From: Azospirillaceae bacterium
Lineage (GTDB): Bacteria; Pseudomonadota; Alphaproteobacteria; Azospirillales; Azospirillaceae
DNA: 64,000 bases
Assembly (NCBI GenBank): GCA_028283825.1
Contig: JAPWJW010000003.1
Span: forward strand, 1,263,501-1,327,500
Direction of reading: 5' to 3'
Each line of letters begins with the position of its first letter. Position 1 is the stretch's first letter. This document shows, piece after piece, positions 1-9,272 of the stretch. The notes below the pieces were generated by a model that worked only from the letters and a program-made list of their open reading frames with translations, was not told the origin of the DNA and searched no databases. The position numbers were made by a program, and so were the translations under genes.

Positions 1-1
1 C

Positions 2-1063
2 GTCATCTTCCTGACCGTGCGTCCCATCGGCCGCGTCACCCACGCCATGACCGCCATCGCCGACGGCCAGCTGGAAACGGCCGTCGCCGGCGGCGACCGC
101 AAGGATGAGGTGGGCGATCTCGCCCGTGCCCTGCTGGTGTTCAAGGACAACGCCCTGGCCGTCCGCCGGCTGGAGGCCGAACAGGCCGAGGCCAAGGCCC
201 GGGCCGAGGTGGAGAAACGCCAGGCGATGGCGCGGCTGGCGGGCGATTTCGAACGCACCGTGCTGGGCGTGGTCGATGGGGTCACCGCATCGTCCACCGA
301 GATGCAACAGGCGGCCCAGTCCCTGTCCGCCACCGCCGAACAGACCTCGGTGCAGGTGACGTCCGCCGCCGCCGCGGTGGAGCAGGCCTCGCAGAACGTC
401 CACACCGTCGCCGCCGCGGCGGAGGAGTTGACCGCGTCGATCAATGAGATCGGCCAGCAGGTGGCCCATTCCAGCCGCATCGCCGGCGAGGCGGTGGTGG
501 AGGCTGAGCGCAGCCAGGCGCAGGTGGCCTCGCTGGTGGATGCCGCCAACCGCATCGGCGAGGTGATGACCCTGATTTCCACCATCGCCGGCCAGACCAA
601 CCTGCTGGCCCTGAACGCCACCATCGAGGCGGCACGGGCGGGTGAAGCTGGCAAGGGTTTCGCCGTGGTCGCGGCGGAGGTGAAGGGCCTGGCCAACCAG
701 ACCGCCAAGGCGACGGACGAGATCGCCGCCCAGATCGGCGCCATCCAGGCGGCGACCGGCGATGCCGCCGCGTCCATCGGCAGCATCGCGGGCATCATCA
801 CCCGCATCAACGAGATCGCGGCCGGCATCGCCTCCGCCGTGGAGGAACAGGGTGCCGCGACACGGGAAATCGCCAGCAACGTCCAGCAGGCGGCCGCCGG
901 CACCAGTGAGATTTCCACCAACATCGCCGGCGTGACGGAGGCCGCGACCCACACCGGCGGGGCCGCCACCCAGATGCTGGGCACCGCCGGCCGCCTGGCG
1001 GGCGACGCCGGCGCCCTGCGCACCCAGGTGGATGAGTTCCTGAAAGTGCTGCGGACTGCCTGA
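2..1063 (+). CDS. Methyl-accepting chemotaxis protein, C-terminal part (5' end outside window)
   Basis: The reading frame is open from base 2, so the gene begins upstream; the GTG at 17 lies inside the protein. The visible part starts at the end of a membrane segment, continues into a HAMP domain ([10 protein letters not shown] to about residue 50) and then a long coiled-coil signalling domain. The hairpin tip that contacts CheA/CheW is clear ([21 protein letters not shown], about residues 195-215). The protein should relay a periplasmic or membrane signal to the chemotaxis kinase. No C-terminal NWETF-type CheR tether is present; the protein ends in LKVLRTA. The ligand cannot be inferred because the sensor domain is missing. 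The family call is firm. Confidence 0.95.
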   Translation, partial: VIFLTVRPIGRVTHAMTAIADGQLETAVAGGDRKDEVGDLARALLVFKDNALAVRRLEAEQAEAKARAEVEKRQAMARLAGDFERTVLGVVDGVTASSTEMQQAAQSLSATAEQTSVQVTSAAAAVEQASQNVHTVAAAAEELTASINEIGQQVAHSSRIAGEAVVEAERSQAQVASLVDAANRIGEVMTLISTIAGQTNLLALNATIEAARAGEAGKGFAVVAAEVKGLANQTAKATDEIAAQIGAIQAATGDAAASIGSIAGIITRINEIAAGIASAVEEQGAATREIASNVQQAAAGTSEISTNIAGVTEAATHTGGAATQMLGTAGRLAGDAGALRTQVDEFLKVLRTA

Positions 1064-1087
1064 CCCCTTCACCCGATAACGACCCGA

Positions 1088-1114
1088 ACGCCCGGCCCCA
1101 CAAAGGCCGGGCGT
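1088..1114. terminator. Stem-loop between convergent genes
   Basis: A perfect 10-bp stem (1088-1097 with 1105-1114) and a 7-base loop lie between the stop of the chemoreceptor and the stop of the convergent threonine aldolase gene. There is only a weak T-run (CATCGTTT) after it on the + strand. It probably terminates both transcripts. Confidence 0.7.
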
Positions 1115-1124
1115 CATCGTTTCA

Positions 1125-2213
1125 TCAGGCGGCTTGCGCCACCGCGACCGCGCGGATGTCGGCGATCAGCTGGTCGACGCGGGCGGGATCGCTGTCCCAG
1201 GCGAACATGAAGCGGGCGCCGCCGCCGATGAAGGTGTAGAAGCGCCAGCCGCGCGCCCGCAGCGCGTCCAGCACAGGGGCCGGCGCCTGCAGGAACACGC
1301 CGTTGGCCTCGACCGGGAACATCGGGTTGACGCCGGCCACCCCCGCCAACCCCGCCAGCAGGCGCTGGGCGCAGGCGTTGGCGTGGCGGGCGTTGCGCAG
1401 CCAGGCGCCGTTGCCCAGCACCCGCACCCAGGGGGCGGACAGGAAACGCATCTTGGACGCCAGCTGCCCCGCCTGCTTGCAGCGGTAATCGAAATCCTCG
1501 GCCAGCGCCTTGTCGAAGAACAGGATGGCCTCGCCCACCGCCATGCCGTTCTTGGTGCCGCCGAAGCACAGCACATCCACGCCGGCCTCCCAGGTCATCG
1601 CCGCCGGGGTGCAGTCCAGGCTGGCGCAGGCGTTGGCGAAGCGGGCCCCGTCCATGTGCAGGCGCAGGCCCAGCTCACGGCACACGGCGGAGATCGCCCG
1701 GATCTCTTCCAGGCTGTAGACCTGCCCCGTTTCCGTGGGCTGGGTGATGGTGACGGCGCGCGGCTTGGGGAAATGGATGTCGGACCGGCCGGTGGCCAGC
1801 GCCCGGATGGCGTCCGGCGTCAGCTTGCCGTCCGCCGTCTGCGCCACCAGCAGCTTGGACCCGTTGGAGAAGAACTCCGGCGCGCCGCATTCATCCGTCT
1901 CCACATGGGCGGAAGCCGAGCAGATGACGCTGTGATAGGACTGGCAGAGCGAGGCCAGGGCCAGGGAATTGGCCGCCGTGCCGTTGAAGGCGAAAAAGAC
2001 GTCGCAGGCGGTGCCGAACAGGTCGCGGAAGGCGTCGGCCGCGCGCGCCGTCCACACATCCTCGCCATAGGCGGCCGCGTGGCCCACGTTGGCCTCCGCC
2101 ATGGCGGCCCAGGCCTCCGGACAGACGCCGGAATAATTGTCGCTGGCGAATTGCTGCTCGGCGAATTGGCGGGCCGCATTCTGGTGGCCGGCGGACGACT
2201 GATCGATGCTCAT
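1125..2213 (-). CDS. ltaE: Low-specificity L-threonine aldolase
   Basis: PLP-dependent enzyme of 362 aa that cleaves L-threonine or L-allo-threonine to glycine and acetaldehyde in the cytoplasm. Family features are visible: N-terminal FASDNYSG, HMDGAR around residue 186 with the PLP-contacting Asp188, and GGTKNG with Lys221 as the Schiff-base lysine. Length is normal for the beta-eliminating-lyase family. The start ATG at 2213 gives the usual short N-terminal leader (MSIDQSS). It converges on the chemoreceptor gene. Some relatives act on phenylserine or hydroxytrimethyllysine, so exact substrate preference is uncertain. Confidence 0.93.
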   Translation of the reverse strand: MSIDQSSAGHQNAARQFAEQQFASDNYSGVCPEAWAAMAEANVGHAAAYGEDVWTARAADAFRDLFGTACDVFFAFNGTAANSLALASLCQSYHSVICSASAHVETDECGAPEFFSNGSKLLVAQTADGKLTPDAIRALATGRSDIHFPKPRAVTITQPTETGQVYSLEEIRAISAVCRELGLRLHMDGARFANACASLDCTPAAMTWEAGVDVLCFGGTKNGMAVGEAILFFDKALAEDFDYRCKQAGQLASKMRFLSAPWVRVLGNGAWLRNARHANACAQRLLAGLAGVAGVNPMFPVEANGVFLQAPAPVLDALRARGWRFYTFIGGGARFMFAWDSDPARVDQLIADIRAVAVAQAA

Positions 2214-2439
2214 GAAGGCAACCCCTCGTGGTCTCTCTCAAGAGCGGACGGACGAGGTGGCTGTATCCCGTTCATTGCCGGATCGGCCACATCCTTCCCC
2301 CACGGGGGGAAGCGCCACCTTGCCGGGTTTGGCAGGTTGGCGTTGGGCGTCCGCCCAACTCTTGATGCATGGCCGGCGTGATACCCCACGGCCGATGCGG
2401 ACGCAAGGCCGGTGAAAGACAGGGCAGCGTTGCCAAGGG

Positions 2440-3129
2440 TCAGCCGGTCGGCGCTGGCCCGGCGACCACCGCCGGCGGGCGCACCGGCAGAGACTTGCGG
2501 GCGGGCGGTGGTTCCACCGCTTCCGACGGCGGCGCGTCGCCCGCGTCCGCCTGCGCCGGGGATGGTAGGGCCAGCGGCAATGCCGCCGCCGTGTCCGCCA
2601 AGGCGATGGGCAGGACGCCGCTGATGGTGTAGCCGGCGGCGGCCAGGCGGTGGGTGACCAGGGTGCGGAAATCGGCCTCGTTGGCCGCATAGCCGTGGAC
2701 GATGCCGGCCTCGCCCAAGCCCCGCAGCGGGCCGCCCGACCGGCGGTCCAGGGCGCGCGGCCCCTGGGCGCGCAGATGGGCCTCGAACAGCTGGTCGCCC
2801 TGGACCCAGGCCGGCGAGATCAGGTTCAGCGGCCGGGGCACCGCCTGGCGCAGCACCGCCATGCGGGCCTGCACCTCATCGGTCTTCTGGGCGATGTCGC
2901 GCAGGGCCGTCCCCCCTTCCGCCAGGGCCGCGGCCAACTGTTCCTCCTGCTGGCGGGCGACGCGCAGGTCGGCGGCGGCGGCGTTCTTTTCATCCACCGC
3001 GGCGGCGATGCGCCGTTCGGTCCGGCGGATTTGGTTCAGGATGCGGCGGACGGAAAAGGCCAGGAAGGCGCCGCCGATGGCCAGCACCATGAACACCGCG
3101 AAGTTCAGGTTGGTATAGCCGCCCAGCAT
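2440..3129 (-). CDS. Membrane-anchored coiled-coil protein of unknown function
   Basis: 229 aa. One N-terminal membrane segment (about residues 8-26), then a basic stretch and an Ala/Glu-rich coiled coil (about 35-90). A globular part follows (about 95-180), then a Pro/Ala-rich tail. No family recognised. Its ATG overlaps the stop of the upstream gene (3129-3797) in an ATGA arrangement, so the two are translationally coupled and probably form one membrane complex. The 226 bases between its stop and the ltaE start hold no gene that I can see. Confidence 0.8.
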   Translation of the reverse strand: MLGGYTNLNFAVFMVLAIGGAFLAFSVRRILNQIRRTERRIAAAVDEKNAAAADLRVARQQEEQLAAALAEGGTALRDIAQKTDEVQARMAVLRQAVPRPLNLISPAWVQGDQLFEAHLRAQGPRALDRRSGGPLRGLGEAGIVHGYAANEADFRTLVTHRLAAAGYTISGVLPIALADTAAALPLALPSPAQADAGDAPPSEAVEPPPARKSLPVRPPAVVAGPAPTG

Positions 3130-3797
3130 CAGCGCACCAGGCGGCGATGGGTGCCCGCCGTGTGGGGCCGCACCAGCCGCGCCTGGGCGGCACCGGGCCC
3201 TGCCGCCGCGGCCTCCGCCACCGCCTTGAAGCCCTGGGCCGCGCGCAGATTGCCGATGCTGAAGCCATCCTTGGGATTGAAGGCCAGCAGCAGCCGCGAC
3301 CGGGCCTGCCGCTCATTGCCGCCCCAGATGCGCACCCGGTGGGTATAGCGCCACAGGGGGCAGATCTCCTCCACCCCCGCCGCCGCGCGGTCGGTCAGGG
3401 TGCGGTTGTACAGGTCGGCCAGGTAAAGCTGGTCGTCCAGCGTGGCCTCCCCCACCTCATGCCACACCTCCACCCGGCGGCGTTCCAGATCCTCACACTC
3501 CTGTTCCATGCGGTGCAGGATGGTGTTCAGGCGGAAGCGTTCGGAATTCTGGCGCTCACGCAGGATGGTGGCGGCGCGGTTCTGCGACCACAGCTTTTCC
3601 GTGGTGCGGCGGGCCTGCTGGGTCTCGTACTGGATGCTGCGGTACTTGGCCGCCCACTCATAGATGTCGGTGATGACCAGGCGCAGCACTTCCAGCAGGC
3701 CAACGGCGGCCAGCACCGCGCCCGCGATGGACAGCACCACCATATCCGATTGCGCGACCTGCACCCTGCCCCGTCCCGGCTCTTCCCGAGGCCCCAC
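3129..3797 (-). CDS. Membrane-anchored coiled-coil protein of unknown function, partner of 2440-3129
   Basis: 222 aa from a GTG at 3797; an ATG at 3743 directly before the membrane segment (MVVLSIAGAVLAAVGLLEVL) is an alternative start. One membrane helix is followed by a charged helical region rich in Arg and Glu (about 45-120) and a region with several Trp and Arg residues (KLW, PLWRYTHRVRIWGG). No catalytic motif or family is recognised. It is coupled to the next gene by a 4-base overlap and has the same overall plan (single TM plus coiled coil). That suggests a paired structural or signalling role at the inner membrane; this is inference only. Confidence 0.8.
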   Translation of the reverse strand: MGPREEPGRGRVQVAQSDMVVLSIAGAVLAAVGLLEVLRLVITDIYEWAAKYRSIQYETQQARRTTEKLWSQNRAATILRERQNSERFRLNTILHRMEQECEDLERRRVEVWHEVGEATLDDQLYLADLYNRTLTDRAAAGVEEICPLWRYTHRVRIWGGNERQARSRLLLAFNPKDGFSIGNLRAAQGFKAVAEAAAAGPGAAQARLVRPHTAGTHRRLVR

Positions 3798-3959
3798 GCC
3801 TCAACCCCCGATAGTACATTCAATAAACCAGGAACTCAGCGGCAAAATACCCCTGTAAGCCGTCTGGGCAGGCCCGCCCTCCGGAAATGCCTGGAAAGCC
3901 CCGGTCACCGGCCATTATCCTGGCGGCCGCCCCTGTTTTCCCCCGTCAGGAACATCGCC

Positions 3960-6641
3960 ATGGACAGCCGCCTGGATACGGCCCCCACCCCGCCCAACGC
4001 CATCCACCTTGCCGACTACACGCCGCCGGCGTGGCTGATCGACACCGTGGACCTGCATGTCGATCTGCGGGAAGAGGCGGCGACCATCCGCGCCACCCTG
4101 GCGGTGCGCCGCAACCCCGCCGCCCAGGGTACGGCCGCCCTGGCCCTGGATGGGCAGGAGCTGGAGCTGCTGGCCGTGCGGGTGGACAACCGCCTGCTGG
4201 GCCCCGACGATTACACCCTGACGCCCGACCATCTGACCCTGACCGGCCTGCCCGACGCCGCCACGGTGGAGATCACCACCCGCACCCGGCCGCAGGACAA
4301 CACGGCGCTGGAGGGGCTGTACAAATCCTCCGGCAACTACTGCACCCAGTGCGAAGCCGAGGGCTTCCGCAAGATCACCTATTTCCTGGACCGTCCGGAC
4401 GTGATGGCCCGCTACACCACCACCATCGAGGCGGAAAAGGCCCGCTATCCGGTGCTGCTGTCCAACGGCAACCTGGTGGCCAGCGGTGCGACCAACGCCG
4501 ACCCCGCCCGCCATTGGGCGCGGTGGGAGGATCCGTGGCCCAAGCCCTGTTACCTGTTCGCCCTGGTGGCGGGCGACCTGGTGCACATTGAGGACCGCTT
4601 CACCACCCGGTCCGGCCGCGACGTGGCGCTACGCATCTATGTCGAGCCGGGCAACGAGGCCAAGTGCGGCCACGCCATGGAATCGCTGAAGAAATCCATG
4701 AAGTGGGACGAGGACGTCTACGGCCTGGAATATGACCTGGACATCTTCAACATCGTCGCCGTGTCCGACTTCAACATGGGCGCGATGGAGAACAAGAGCC
4801 TGAACGTCTTCAACACCAAGTACATCCTGGCGCAGCCGGAAACCGCCACCGACACCGACTTCCTCGGTATCGAGACGGTGGTGGCGCATGAGTACTTCCA
4901 TAACTGGACGGGCAACCGCGTCACCTGCCGCGACTGGTTCCAGCTGAGCCTGAAGGAAGGCCTGACCGTCTTCCGCGACCAGGAATTCTCCGCCGACATG
5001 AACTCCGCCCCGGTGAAGCGCATCCAGGATGTGCAGCGCCTGCGCCAGGGGCAGTTCATCGAGGATGCCGGCCCCACCGCCCATCCCGTGCGGCCTGAGA
5101 GCTATATCGAGATCAGCAACTTCTACACCCCCACCGTCTATGAGAAGGGGGCGGAGGTGCTGCGCATGTACCGCACCCTGCTGGGCACCGCGGGCTATCG
5201 CAAGGGCATCGACCTGTACTTCGCCCGCCATGACGGCCAGGCGGTGACCACCGACGATTTCCTGGCCGCGATGGTGGAGGCCAACGGCGCCACGCCGGCC
5301 GACCCGCTATGGGCACAGTTCCGCCGCTGGTACGCCCAGGCCGGCACGCCGGTGGTGACCGGCGAAGGCCGCCACGATCCGGCCACCGCCACCTACGCCC
5401 TGACCCTGCGCCAGACGGTGCCGGCCACACCCGGCCAGCCGGACAAGCAGCCCATGGTGATCCCCGTGGCCCTGGGCCTGGTGGGGCCCGGCGGGGCCGA
5501 CCTGCCCCTGACCCTGGAGGGCGAAGCGGCGCCGGGCGGAACCACCCGCACCTTGGCCCTGACCGAGGCCGAGCAGACCTTCACCTTCACCGGGGTGACG
5601 CAGCCGCCGGTGCCGTCGCTGCTGCGCGGCTTCTCCGCCCCGGTGCGCCTGTCCTTCCCGCACGACGATTCGGCCCTCACCTTCCTGATGGCCCACGACA
5701 GCGACCCGTTCAACCGGTGGGAAGCGGGGCAGACCCTGGCCACGCGCCTGATCCTGGCGGATGTCGATGCCCGCGCCCAGAGCGGCACGGCCCAGGCGCC
5801 CCGGGCCTATATCGACGCCGTGGGCCAGACCCTGGCCAGGGCGGCGGATGACCGGCTGTTCGCGGCCCTGGCGCTGGCCCTGCCGACGGAGGCCTATCTG
5901 GGCCAGCAACGGCCCCTGATCGACGTAGACGGCATCCACGCCGCCCGCCTGGCCCTGCGCCACACCCTGGCGCGGGAACTGAACGGCGCTTTCCGCAAGA
6001 CCTACGACGGCAACCGCACCGACGGCGCCTTCACCATCAGCGCCGACGCCATGGGCCGCCGCGCGTGCAAGAACGCGGCCCTGGCTTATCTGATGGCCCT
6101 GGACGACGCGCCGGCGCGGTCCCTGTGCCTGGCGCAGTACCAGGGGGCGACCGCCATGACCGACGCCATCGCCGCCCTGGCCTTGATCGCCGACAGCGAC
6201 ATGGCCGAACGGGCCGATTGCCTGGCCCATTTCGCCGACCGCTGGAAGGGCGAGCCGCTGGTGATGGACAAGTGGTTCGCGGTGCAGGCCCTGAGCGACC
6301 GGGCGGACACGCTGGACCGGGTGCGGGCCCTGCTGGACCACCCGTCCTTCGCCATCCGCAACCCCAACAAGGTCTACGCCCTGGTGGGCAGCTTCACCGC
6401 CAACCAGTCCAAGTTCCACGCGGCCGACGGCAGCGGCTACGCCTTCCTGGCCGACACGGTGCTGACCCTGGACCGGCTGAACCCGCAGGTGGCCAGCCGC
6501 ATGGTGAAACCGCTGGCCCGCTGGCGCCCCTACGATGCCGGACGCCAGGCCCATGCCAAGGCCGCCCTGGAACGCATCATCGGCAGCAAGGGCCTGTCGC
6601 CCGATGTCTATGAGATCGCGTCCAAGAGCTTGGCCGGCTGA
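3960..6641 (+). CDS. pepN: Aminopeptidase N (M1 zinc metallopeptidase)
   Basis: 893 aa, close to the roughly 870 aa of the E. coli enzyme. It removes N-terminal residues from peptides in the cytoplasm. The exopeptidase motif GAMEN (274-278) and zinc site HEYFH (310-314) with the downstream Glu333 in LKEGL are all present. I chose the ATG at 3960 because AGGA (3948-3951) sits 8 bases upstream and homology begins there. The frame stays open as far back as 3147, but that extension only mirrors the gene on the opposite strand. A strong terminator follows. Monocistronic. Confidence 0.97.
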   Translation: MDSRLDTAPTPPNAIHLADYTPPAWLIDTVDLHVDLREEAATIRATLAVRRNPAAQGTAALALDGQELELLAVRVDNRLLGPDDYTLTPDHLTLTGLPDAATVEITTRTRPQDNTALEGLYKSSGNYCTQCEAEGFRKITYFLDRPDVMARYTTTIEAEKARYPVLLSNGNLVASGATNADPARHWARWEDPWPKPCYLFALVAGDLVHIEDRFTTRSGRDVALRIYVEPGNEAKCGHAMESLKKSMKWDEDVYGLEYDLDIFNIVAVSDFNMGAMENKSLNVFNTKYILAQPETATDTDFLGIETVVAHEYFHNWTGNRVTCRDWFQLSLKEGLTVFRDQEFSADMNSAPVKRIQDVQRLRQGQFIEDAGPTAHPVRPESYIEISNFYTPTVYEKGAEVLRMYRTLLGTAGYRKGIDLYFARHDGQAVTTDDFLAAMVEANGATPADPLWAQFRRWYAQAGTPVVTGEGRHDPATATYALTLRQTVPATPGQPDKQPMVIPVALGLVGPGGADLPLTLEGEAAPGGTTRTLALTEAEQTFTFTGVTQPPVPSLLRGFSAPVRLSFPHDDSALTFLMAHDSDPFNRWEAGQTLATRLILADVDARAQSGTAQAPRAYIDAVGQTLARAADDRLFAALALALPTEAYLGQQRPLIDVDGIHAARLALRHTLARELNGAFRKTYDGNRTDGAFTISADAMGRRACKNAALAYLMALDDAPARSLCLAQYQGATAMTDAIAALALIADSDMAERADCLAHFADRWKGEPLVMDKWFAVQALSDRADTLDRVRALLDHPSFAIRNPNKVYALVGSFTANQSKFHAADGSGYAFLADTVLTLDRLNPQVASRMVKPLARWRPYDAGRQAHAKAALERIIGSKGLSPDVYEIASKSLAG

Positions 6642-6671
6642 AGGCACACTGGGTCAAAGCACTGAAATAAG

Positions 6672-6706
6672 CAGGCATCCATGAAGTAATCATGGGTGCC
6701 TGTTTT
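6672..6706 (+). terminator. Rho-independent terminator of pepN
   Basis: A 13-bp stem with one G-U pair (6672-6684 with 6690-6702), a 5-base loop and then TTTTAATTT. It lies 30 bases after the pepN stop. Confidence 0.88.
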
Positions 6707-6811
6707 AATTTGTGCGCCACTTTCACAGAAATAAGACGTCGATTGTAATTTAACTTGGAAATATGCGGAACATATGAGAGTTATATTTAATAATTAAACG
6801 CAGAGGAATTC

Positions 6812-7325
6812 ATGAATCACAAATACGTTAACGCACTTATTTTATCAATTACCATGGCCTCCCTTTCCGCTTGCGTTCCCTACAGTTCAAGCGAGGCGGT
6901 GAAACCCTTGTCGGCCGACATCGCGACGGGTGCCTTCATTTCCGACATAGAGATCAAGGCGCTTCCTCCCGACAGCCCGCCGGAGTTCAAGGACGCACTG
7001 CAAAAGGCCCTGCAAACGGATCTGAAGAAATGCGCCACGGGAACCCATCCCCTTCGGTTGGAGGCCCGCGTGGCCCGCTTCAAGGACCAAGAACGCGGCC
7101 AGGACCATCTTTCTGGGCGACGCCGAGGTCGTCCGTGGTTCCGTACAACTGTATGATCCCACCTCCGGCGCCCTGGTCGGCGACTATGACATCAACCGAT
7201 CCGTCGGCGGCGGTGGCGTTCTGGCAGCGGCGGGGCTGAGCGGCGCCGTGGGACAGATGGCCGAGGCTTTCGCCGACCAGACCTGCCGGCAGGCCTTCCC
7301 CGCCGCCGTCCAGCCCAAACGTTAA
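6812..7325 (+). pseudogene. Lipoprotein gene broken by a one-base frameshift
   Basis: From the ATG at 6812 the product has a lipoprotein signal (membrane stretch then LSAC) followed by a small soluble domain. Frame 2 runs to ARFKDQ and then reads nonsense to a TGA at 7156. The next frame picks up at 7089 with NAARTIFLGDAEVVRGSVQL and continues sensibly to TAA at 7323-7325. One extra C in the CC at 7087-7088 would explain this. The joined product would be about 170 aa and ends with a Gly/Ala-rich stretch (GGGGVLAAAGL), common in small outer-membrane lipoproteins. The upstream 170 bases are AT-rich (33% GC in 6721-6780), unlike the neighbours. It could be a true pseudogene or a sequencing error. 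Confidence 0.72.
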
Positions 7326-7346
7326 CCGGGACGCTAACCAGCCATG

Positions 7347-7381
7347 ATCCGGTGGGGCGACAACCTGGCGCCCCACCGGAT
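7347..7381. terminator. Bidirectional stem-loop between convergent lipoprotein genes
   Basis: A perfect 13-bp inverted repeat (7347-7359 with 7369-7381) with a 9-base loop sits between the stop at 7325 and the convergent stop at 7391. No T-run is visible on either side, so efficiency as an intrinsic terminator is uncertain. Confidence 0.65.
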
Positions 7382-7390
7382 GGTGCCGCC

Positions 7391-8008
7391 TCAGCTGGTG
7401 GGCGACGCCGGAGACGCACCGGCGGTGACCGGGGCCTTCTTGCCGGTGATGGTGGCGACGAAAGCCGGATCCGCGAACATCTTCTTCACGGCGTCGTTCA
7501 TGGCGCCAACCAGGGATTCGGCGGCGTTGGAACCATTGGCCATCATGATGGTGTTCTTGACCGTGCCGTCATAGGCCTGGCTGAACAGGCTGGCGCCGCC
7601 CGCGTCAGCGACCGCGACCGTCAGGTTGACGTCACCATTGGCCGTGCCGGACATCAGGCCGGCACCGTACTGGTTGTAGAACTGGTTGATGGTCACGGTA
7701 ACGGCCAGACCATGGGCTTCGACGTGGAAGCCCCGCTCCTCGAATTCCGCCGTCAGGGCATCCTTCACCACGCTCGGCACATCCTTGTCGGAGCGGATGG
7801 CCGCCATTTCCGTGCCGAAGCCGTTGATCTTCGCGGAAATGCGGTTGCGGTCGGCGGTACGGCCGTCAACCACCGTCAGCCCGACAGGCTTCGCCCCGGC
7901 CACCGCCTCAGCCTGGGTCGGCGCGTATTTGATGGTCGCGACGTCTTCACTGAGCGCGCAGCCACCCAGCAGGGATACAACGGCCAACGCCATGACGGAC
8001 CTATACAT
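7391..8008 (-). CDS. YajG-like outer-membrane lipoprotein
   Basis: 205 aa with an N-terminal lipoprotein signal (hydrophobic stretch, then LLGGC with the lipidated Cys at about residue 17). The mature part resembles the YajG/Lipoprotein_16 group. Features are VGLTVVDGRTADRNRISAKINGFGTEMA near residue 45, a DVPSVVKDAL helix, and a GDVNLTVAVAD strand region. Function of the group is unknown; it is thought to sit in the outer membrane facing the periplasm. It converges on the broken lipoprotein gene. The two may be functionally paired, but nothing in the sequence proves this. Confidence 0.75.
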   Translation of the reverse strand: MYRSVMALAVVSLLGGCALSEDVATIKYAPTQAEAVAGAKPVGLTVVDGRTADRNRISAKINGFGTEMAAIRSDKDVPSVVKDALTAEFEERGFHVEAHGLAVTVTINQFYNQYGAGLMSGTANGDVNLTVAVADAGGASLFSQAYDGTVKNTIMMANGSNAAESLVGAMNDAVKKMFADPAFVATITGKKAPVTAGASPASPTS

Positions 8009-8240
8009 TTAACCCCCTCGTTTGATAGCGCCGGCCTCTGGAAAGGCCGACCCAAGGGGTATGGATCCCGCGCAGTTCAGTTGCAATGTTCTGATACATT
8101 AATGCGTTAACGGCGCACCGGGGGAATCTTCCGAAATCCGGGGCCGCAACAGGTCGATCCCCCCTTAGCCCTATGGATTTTCCGGGAAATCGTGGCCTGC
8201 CCCCTAGCCGGACGGCCTACCGCGACAGATTGCGACAAAA

Positions 8241-8254
8241 CGCCACATGTGGCG
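8241..8254. promoter_or_regulatory. Perfect 14-bp palindrome, possible operator
   Basis: CGCCACATGTGGCG is a perfect palindrome in the 280-base gap between the YajG-like start (8008) and the stress-protein stop (8289). It has no loop or T-run, so it looks like a dimeric protein site, not a terminator. It lies about 230 bases upstream of the lipoprotein start. Confidence 0.35.
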
Positions 8255-8288
8255 CATCCGACCTAGGGTCATGCCTCCTTTGGCACTG

Positions 8289-9158
8289 TCAGTGCGCCAG
8301 CAGCACCGGGATGGTGGCGTTGTTCAGCACATGACGGGTGACGCCGCCCAGGATCATCTCGCGCAGGCGGCTGTGGCCGTAACCACCCAGCACCAGCGTG
8401 TCGGCCTCCACCGCCGCGGCGGTCGCCAACAGCACGGCGCCCACGGCCTGGCCATTGGCCGCCGGCTGCCGCACCTGGGCATGCACGCCCTGCCAGGCCA
8501 GGTAGTCCGCCAGTTCGCGGCCCACGGCCCCGTCGGTCTTGGCCGTCTGGCAGGCGATGATGTGCACGCTGTCCGCCGCCTTCAGCAACGGCAGGGCCTG
8601 GACCACGGCCTGGGTCGATTCGCGGCTGCCGTTCCAGGCGATGGCGATGCGGCGCCCCAAAGAGGCGCCGGCCTGGAAGGCGGGCGGCACCACCAGCAGG
8701 GGCCGCGCGCTGTCCAGCAGGATGGCCTCCAGCATCAGCAGGGCCTCACCACCGTTGGCCTCGCTCACCTGGGCCATGACGGTCACGTCGGCCAGGCGCG
8801 CCTGGGTGACGGCCACATCCTCCTGATCGCCGATATCCTCCAGGAACCGGCAGCTGAGCCCCCCGGGCCCCGGCGCCGCTTCCGCCGGAACCGCCCCGGC
8901 CGCCGCGGCGGCGGCATCGAACGCGCGCTGGGCCTTGGCGGTATGGGCGACCGATTCCTGCTCCACCATGGTCATGATCTGCTCGACCAGGGCGCCGGAG
9001 ACGCCCTCGCCCAGGGCGGGCACGGCGTCGCGCGGGTCGGGGTTGGGCACCAGGCCCACGACGTGGCCGGCCGGCCGGGCCAGGGCGAAAGCGCCGTCCA
9101 GCGCCGCACGGTCACCGGCGCCGCCGGTCAGCACCGTCAGGATTTTCCGGTAGGACAT
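8289..9158 (-). CDS. Universal stress protein with two UspA domains
   Basis: 289 aa made of two tandem UspA folds, the usual form in alphaproteobacteria. The first starts at MSYRKILTVLTGG, the second near RRIAIAWNGSRES (about residue 170). The second domain keeps the nucleotide-binding glycine signature GGYGHSRLREMILGGVTRHV, close to the C-terminus. The first domain has lost a clear version of it. These proteins bind ATP and support survival under oxygen or nutrient stress. A TTGA-N6-TCAA site lies 115-128 bases upstream of the start, matching the known control of usp genes by FNR/Anr/FixK regulators. Confidence 0.92.
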   Translation of the reverse strand: MSYRKILTVLTGGAGDRAALDGAFALARPAGHVVGLVPNPDPRDAVPALGEGVSGALVEQIMTMVEQESVAHTAKAQRAFDAAAAAAGAVPAEAAPGPGGLSCRFLEDIGDQEDVAVTQARLADVTVMAQVSEANGGEALLMLEAILLDSARPLLVVPPAFQAGASLGRRIAIAWNGSRESTQAVVQALPLLKAADSVHIIACQTAKTDGAVGRELADYLAWQGVHAQVRQPAANGQAVGAVLLATAAAVEADTLVLGGYGHSRLREMILGGVTRHVLNNATIPVLLAH

Positions 9159-9272
9159 GGCCTGGTTCTCCCGTCATCTCTCAAGGCCCGCCGCCGGGGG
9201 CGGCGCGGGCGGCATCGGCCAGGACGGCCGGCACATCGTGGAGAAGCTTCACCATTTGGGCGGCCGCCCGCA

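Noticed and set aside
3147-3959. N-terminal extension of pepN
   Set aside because: The frame is open but overlaps the opposite-strand membrane protein and lacks homology; the family start with a good ribosome site is at 3960.
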